Of a stretch of 33,293 nt of DNA, positions 29,862 to 33,293 are shown piece by piece. The stretch comes from DAHVFY01 sp040388665. Its GTDB lineage: Bacteria; Chlamydiota; Chlamydiia; Chlamydiales; Rhabdochlamydiaceae. The notes under the pieces are model-generated. The model saw only the letters and a program-made list of their open reading frames with translations. It was not told the DNA's origin and searched no databases. The stretch is taken from contig JAZKBL010000019.1 in assembly GCA_040388665.1 (NCBI GenBank), positions 1-33,293 on the forward strand, given 5' to 3'. How positions within the stretch are numbered: position 1 is the stretch's first letter; each line of letters opens with the position of its first letter. The translations under genes were made by a program, and so were the position numbers.

Positions 29862-31322
29862 ATGTCATTTTTAGAAAATTATTTTAAAAAAGTCGTGGCG
29901 GATAAACGTTCAACGGCCGCAATTGCTTACATGGCATCTTTGGACCATGTCCATGGCGAGTTTCCCTTGATTGCTAATGCAATCGTTCAAGAACTTAGAG
30001 ATCAAAGATCTCATTTGAAGTTGATCGCTTCTGAAAATTATTCTTCTTTAGCAGTTCAACTTGCGATGGGGAATCTTTTAACAGACAAATATTCTGAAGG
30101 TTACCCTCATCATCGGTTTTATGCTGGATGTGAAAATGTCGATATTGTTGAAGATGCAGCAGTAAAAGGCGCCAAAGAACTCTTTAATTGTGATCATGCT
30201 TATGTGCAGCCCCATTCGGGAGCTGATGCAAATATGGTGGCCTTTTGGTCTGTTTTAGTTCAACGTGTGCAAAATAAGGAAGTTGCAGCACTCGGGAAAA
30301 AAAGTATTGATGAACTTTCCCCTGAAGAATATGAAAAAATTCGCCTTCTTTTATGTAGCCAAAAGGTGATGGGTTTATCCCTTAATTCTGGTGGACATTT
30401 GACTCACGGCTATAGACATAATACATCAGCTAAGATGATGCACGCAGTTCCCTATGAAGTAAATATGGAAACAGGCTTGATTGATTATCAGGCTTTACAG
30501 GAACTTGTAAAAAAAGAAAAACCAGCGATTTTAATTGCTGGGTATTCAGCGTACCCTCGTTTGATTAACTTTGCAAAGATGCGCGAGATAGCAGATTCTG
30601 TTCAGGCCACTTTTATTGTTGACATGGCGCATTTTGCGGGACTTGTTGCTGGAAAGGTGATGCAAGGGGACTATAATCCTGTTCCGTTTGCACATATTGT
30701 TACGTCAACAACACATAAGACACTCCGGGGTCCGCGTGGCGGCCTTGTTTTATGTAAAGAAGAGTATCGAGAAGTTATTGACAAGGGCTGTCCCCTTGTT
30801 CTTGGCGGTCCTTTGCCTCATGTAATGGCAGCTAAAGCGGTTGGTTTTAAAGAGGCTTTAACCCCGGCTTTTAGAGATTATGCGCACCAAATTGTAAAAA
30901 ATGCAGTAGCTCTTGCCGATCGGTTGAGTTCTTCTGGAGTTGAGCTGACGACTGGAGGAACAGATAATCATTTGATGGTGTTTAATGTGGCTTCAAGTTT
31001 TGGGTTGACAGGACGCCAAGCAGAAATGGCTCTTCGAAAAGCATGTCTTACTGTGAATCGTAATGCGATTCCATTTGATGTAAATGGGCCGTGGTATACT
31101 TCAGGTGTGCGTTTGGGAACGCCGGCTGTAACTTCTCTTGGCATGAAAGAAAATGAGATGTGTGAAATTAGTGACCTTATTGTGACATTATTGCGATCCT
31201 GTCATCCAGGAGCCAGCAAGGCGAAAGTTGACATTGACGCGGCAGTTGAAAGAGAGATTCAGCAAAAAGCTGCAGTTCTTCTTGCACGTTTTCCTCTTTA
31301 TCCTGATCTCGTAGTTGATTAA
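29862..31322 (+). CDS. glyA: Serine hydroxymethyltransferase (long chlamydial form)
   Basis: PLP enzyme interconverting serine and glycine with tetrahydrofolate, source of one-carbon units. 486 aa, near the roughly 497-aa chlamydial form and much longer than the 417-aa E. coli enzyme, because of an N-terminal extension and an insertion (about 120-150, EEYEKIRLLLCSQKVMG). Motifs: SENYSSLAVQLAMGN, TDKYSEGYPHHRFYAGCE, QPHSGADANM, VDMAHFAGLVAGK, and the PLP lysine in STTHKTLRGPRGG near residue 286. Chlamydial GlyA is reported to have alanine racemase activity, which may supply D-alanine. The position before clpP matches CT432-CT431. No strong ribosome site precedes ATG 29862. Confidence 0.96.
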   Translation: MSFLENYFKKVVADKRSTAAIAYMASLDHVHGEFPLIANAIVQELRDQRSHLKLIASENYSSLAVQLAMGNLLTDKYSEGYPHHRFYAGCENVDIVEDAAVKGAKELFNCDHAYVQPHSGADANMVAFWSVLVQRVQNKEVAALGKKSIDELSPEEYEKIRLLLCSQKVMGLSLNSGGHLTHGYRHNTSAKMMHAVPYEVNMETGLIDYQALQELVKKEKPAILIAGYSAYPRLINFAKMREIADSVQATFIVDMAHFAGLVAGKVMQGDYNPVPFAHIVTSTTHKTLRGPRGGLVLCKEEYREVIDKGCPLVLGGPLPHVMAAKAVGFKEALTPAFRDYAHQIVKNAVALADRLSSSGVELTTGGTDNHLMVFNVASSFGLTGRQAEMALRKACLTVNRNAIPFDVNGPWYTSGVRLGTPAVTSLGMKENEMCEISDLIVTLLRSCHPGASKAKVDIDAAVEREIQQKAAVLLARFPLYPDLVVD

Positions 31323-31374
31323 AATCAAAACCTTCTGAAATAATCAGGCTCGGTTAACTTTAAAGGAGCTTCTC

Positions 31375-31983
31375 ATGCCTATACGTAATGACGATGAAGA
31401 ATTACATTCCGCGCCAAAAATTATGATGATCGACGGCAAGATCGATCAAGCGATTCTTAAAAATCGGCGCATTCTTCTTTCTGATGCTGTTGATGGCGAG
31501 AGCGCTAAGGACATCATCCGCAAGCTTTGGTATCTTGAATCTGAAGATCCCGGAAAACCGATCCTTTTTGTGATCAATTCGCCAGGCGGTTCTGTTGATG
31601 CAGGGTTTGCTATTTTTGATCAGATTAAACTAATTTCTTCACCTGTAACAACGCTTGTTACAGGGATCGCAGCATCGATGGGATCTATACTTAGTCTTGC
31701 TGCATCACCAAAGCGTCGTTTTGCAACTCCACATGCACGTATTATGATTCATCAGCCTGCAATTCATGGGATTGTTAGAGGGCAAGCAACAGATTTAGAA
31801 ATACAAGCTAAAGAAGTGATCAAAACACGTACTATGTTGATTAAGCTCTATGTGGAAGCAACGGGCAGAGATTACAAGGTGATTGAAAAGGCGATTGATC
31901 GGGATACATGGATGTCGGCTGAAGAAGCTTTAGAATTTGGCCTTTTGGATGGAGTTATTTCTTCTTATAAAAATCTTAATTAA
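31375..31983 (+). CDS. clpP: ATP-dependent Clp protease proteolytic subunit
   Basis: Serine protease subunit that forms the two-ring chamber served by ClpX or ClpC. Catalytic Ser in GIAASMGSILSLAA (near residue 101), His in MIHQPAIHG (near 126) and Asp in IDRDTWMSAEEALEFGLLD. Conserved NSPGGSVDAGFAIFD is present. 202 aa is normal. AAAGGAGC lies 7 bases ahead of ATG 31375. It follows glyA by about 50 bases and precedes ald by 24, in the same direction; it corresponds to one of the two chlamydial ClpP paralogues (CT431-like). Confidence 0.96.
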   Translation: MPIRNDDEELHSAPKIMMIDGKIDQAILKNRRILLSDAVDGESAKDIIRKLWYLESEDPGKPILFVINSPGGSVDAGFAIFDQIKLISSPVTTLVTGIAASMGSILSLAASPKRRFATPHARIMIHQPAIHGIVRGQATDLEIQAKEVIKTRTMLIKLYVEATGRDYKVIEKAIDRDTWMSAEEALEFGLLDGVISSYKNLN

Positions 31984-32007
31984 AATATTCAACATACTAA
32001 ATTAATA

Positions 32008-33162
32008 ATGAATAAAAAAAATATTGGTATTCCTAAAGAAATCAAAAATCATGAATATCGCGTTGGTGCAACGCCGGATATGGTAAAAGCTCTTGTTCAA
32101 GCGGGGCATCAAGTGAGCGTGGAAACTTTAGCTGGCGATAGAATTGGTTTTACAGATGATATGTATACTGTAGCCGGAGCTAAAATTGTGAAAACAGCTC
32201 AAGAGATTTATGCAGGATCTGAAATGATCATCAAAGTAAAAGAGCCTCAAGAAAGTGAATTTCCTCTTTTACAAGAAGGACAGGTTCTTTTTTGTTATCT
32301 TCATCTTGCGCCGGATCCAGAGCAAACCAAACATCTTTTAGAGCGTAAAGTTGTAGGCATTGCTTATGAAACTGTAACAGATAAGCAAGATAGACTTCCG
32401 CTTCTTACTCCAATGAGCGAGATTGCCGGACGCATTGCAATCCAGGCGGGCGCTACAGCTTTGCAGATGTCTTGCGGCGGAAGAGGGGTTTTGCTTGGTG
32501 GAGTGCCGGGAGTTATCGCTGGAAAAGTTGTTGTTATTGGTGGAGGTGTTGTAGGAACACATGCTGCTCGGATGGCTCTTGGTCTTGGAGCTGATGTAAC
32601 GATTTTGGATAATAATCTTAACCGATTACGTGAGTTGGATGCACTTTTTGGTCCTTCACTAAAAACATGTTACTCTACAAGTGTGACCCTTGAAAATGCT
32701 GTTAAAAATGCAGATTTAGTCGTTGGCGCTGTGTTGATCCCAGGTAAGATGGCTCCGAAGCTGATCACAAAAAAGATGGTTGAGAAAATGATGCCGGGCT
32801 CTGTCATTGTGGATGTGGCTATTGATCAAGGGGGCTGTACCGAAACATCCCGTCCAACGACACATTCAGAGCCTACGTACACGGTGTCAGGTGTTGTTCA
32901 TTATTGCGTTACAAATATGCCCGGTGCTTGTGCACGTACAGCAACGCAAGCGCTTACAGCATCAACTACGCCCTACGCTCTTAAAATAGCGAACTTGGGC
33001 TATAAAGCAGCTCTTCGAGAAGACCCAGGTCTTATGCTCGGATTGAATGTGTGTTTGGGTCATGTAACAAATGAGAGTGTAGCTCAAGACCTCGATTATG
33101 ATTACATGCCACCTGAAGATCTCTTCCAAGAAGAGCATGCCTGTGCACATGCATCTTACTAG
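32008..33162 (+). CDS. ald: Alanine dehydrogenase
   Basis: Catalyses NAD-dependent L-alanine deamination to pyruvate and ammonia, or the reverse. 384 aa with the catalytic N-terminal region (IGIPKEIKNHEYRVGATPD, with Arg and Lys substrate contacts; MIIKVKEPQ; FCYLHLAPD), the Rossmann fold VVVIGGGVVGTHAARMALG near residue 172, and VIVDVAIDQGGCTETSRPTT followed by NMPGACARTATQAL. Start ATG 32008 has only a weak upstream site. It sits 24 bases after clpP in an apparent glyA-clpP-ald unit. Chlamydiaceae mostly lack it, so it is a gene kept or acquired by this lineage. Confidence 0.95.
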   Translation: MNKKNIGIPKEIKNHEYRVGATPDMVKALVQAGHQVSVETLAGDRIGFTDDMYTVAGAKIVKTAQEIYAGSEMIIKVKEPQESEFPLLQEGQVLFCYLHLAPDPEQTKHLLERKVVGIAYETVTDKQDRLPLLTPMSEIAGRIAIQAGATALQMSCGGRGVLLGGVPGVIAGKVVVIGGGVVGTHAARMALGLGADVTILDNNLNRLRELDALFGPSLKTCYSTSVTLENAVKNADLVVGAVLIPGKMAPKLITKKMVEKMMPGSVIVDVAIDQGGCTETSRPTTHSEPTYTVSGVVHYCVTNMPGACARTATQALTASTTPYALKIANLGYKAALREDPGLMLGLNVCLGHVTNESVAQDLDYDYMPPEDLFQEEHACAHASY

Positions 33163-33182
33163 TTAGGAAGCCTTTTTAAATG

Positions 33183-33285
33183 CCGCCGATCAGGCGGTTT
33201 GGAGTGCGGTGACTCGTCGCCGCTTTTCTTTGACTCGACTTGTCGAGGCGCATTTATAAACAGAAAGAACAGCGACTAGTCGCTG
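33183..33285. terminator. Cluster of hairpins after ald, likely terminator plus palindromes
   Basis: Four inverted repeats lie in about 100 bases: CCGCC-gatca-GGCGG (33183-33197), GCGGTGA-ctcg-TCGCCGC (33206-33223) followed by TTTTCTTT, CTCGAC-tt-GTCGAG (33234-33247), and the perfect palindrome CAGCGACTAGTCGCTG (33270-33285). The second with its T-run is the best candidate Rho-independent terminator for the glyA-clpP-ald unit. The others may form part of a repeat element that continues past the window. Confidence 0.5.
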
Positions 33286-33293
33286 CCAAGAAA

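Noticed and set aside
1..33293. CRISPR array, complete prophage, or complete insertion sequence
   Set aside because: No regularly spaced repeats, no phage structural genes, and no intact transposase were found; XerC is the housekeeping recombinase in its usual neighbourhood.

Overview
The window reads as a chromosomal segment of an environmental member of the Chlamydiae (Parachlamydia/Simkania/Waddlia-type). Bases 14,400-28,140 keep the Chlamydia gene neighbourhood dnaJ - rpsU - tsaB-like - lon - ... - RNase Z - ... - ABC-F ATPase - xerC. Bases 28,148-33,162 hold rnpB, a coiled-coil zinc-ribbon protein of the chlamydial CT398/CdsZ type, and the long chlamydial form of glyA next to clpP. Genes absent from Chlamydia itself (inositol oxygenase, alanine dehydrogenase, an exported spermidine synthase, many one-off enzymes) point to an amoeba- or protist-associated relative with a larger genome. 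I cannot name the species from sequence alone.

Bases 1-9,165 are an accessory region. It holds unrelated single genes: a HAD phosphatase, a membrane-anchored methyltransferase, a truncated APH-type kinase, RhuM, an exported alpha/beta hydrolase, a GNAT acetyltransferase, an atypical S26 signal peptidase, three small unknown overlapping genes, an orphan MNT nucleotidyltransferase, an inositol oxygenase broken by a 10-N assembly gap, and two tandem paralogues of unknown function. Copies of one palindromic repeat punctuate the region. A fragment matching the 3' half of a tRNA-Leu(UAA) is fused to the 3' end of the signal peptidase gene. Truncated genes, repeats and a tRNA remnant suggest a recombination or integration hot spot.

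Bases 9,170-14,450 are semi-conserved metabolism and cell-surface genes: 3-methyladenine glycosylase, ExoD-like membrane protein, beta-carbonic anhydrase, a spermidine synthase with a signal peptide converging on an exported methyltransferase, an NTF2-like protein and a probable glycosyltransferase. Bases 14,426-22,000 are the protein-quality and RNA-processing core (DnaJ, S21, TsaB-like, Lon, a heptose-1-phosphate adenylyltransferase-like protein, rhomboid protease, RNase Z). A roughly 165-nt inverted repeat separates the rhomboid gene from rnz. Two small minus-strand genes follow.

Bases 22,000-28,140 carry an orphan MetQ-type lipoprotein, an intergenic stretch with a Phe-rich mini-ORF, a lineage-specific 378-aa protein overlapping a POT peptide transporter, an ABC-F ATPase and XerC. 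The end of the window has rnpB, the CT398-like protein, a small basic protein with an E-set-like domain, and glyA-clpP-ald in one direction, followed by clustered palindromes. GlyA (known in Chlamydia pneumoniae to have alanine racemase side activity) beside alanine dehydrogenase suggests linked serine/glycine/alanine metabolism.

Functions come from motif recognition by eye; no database search was run.
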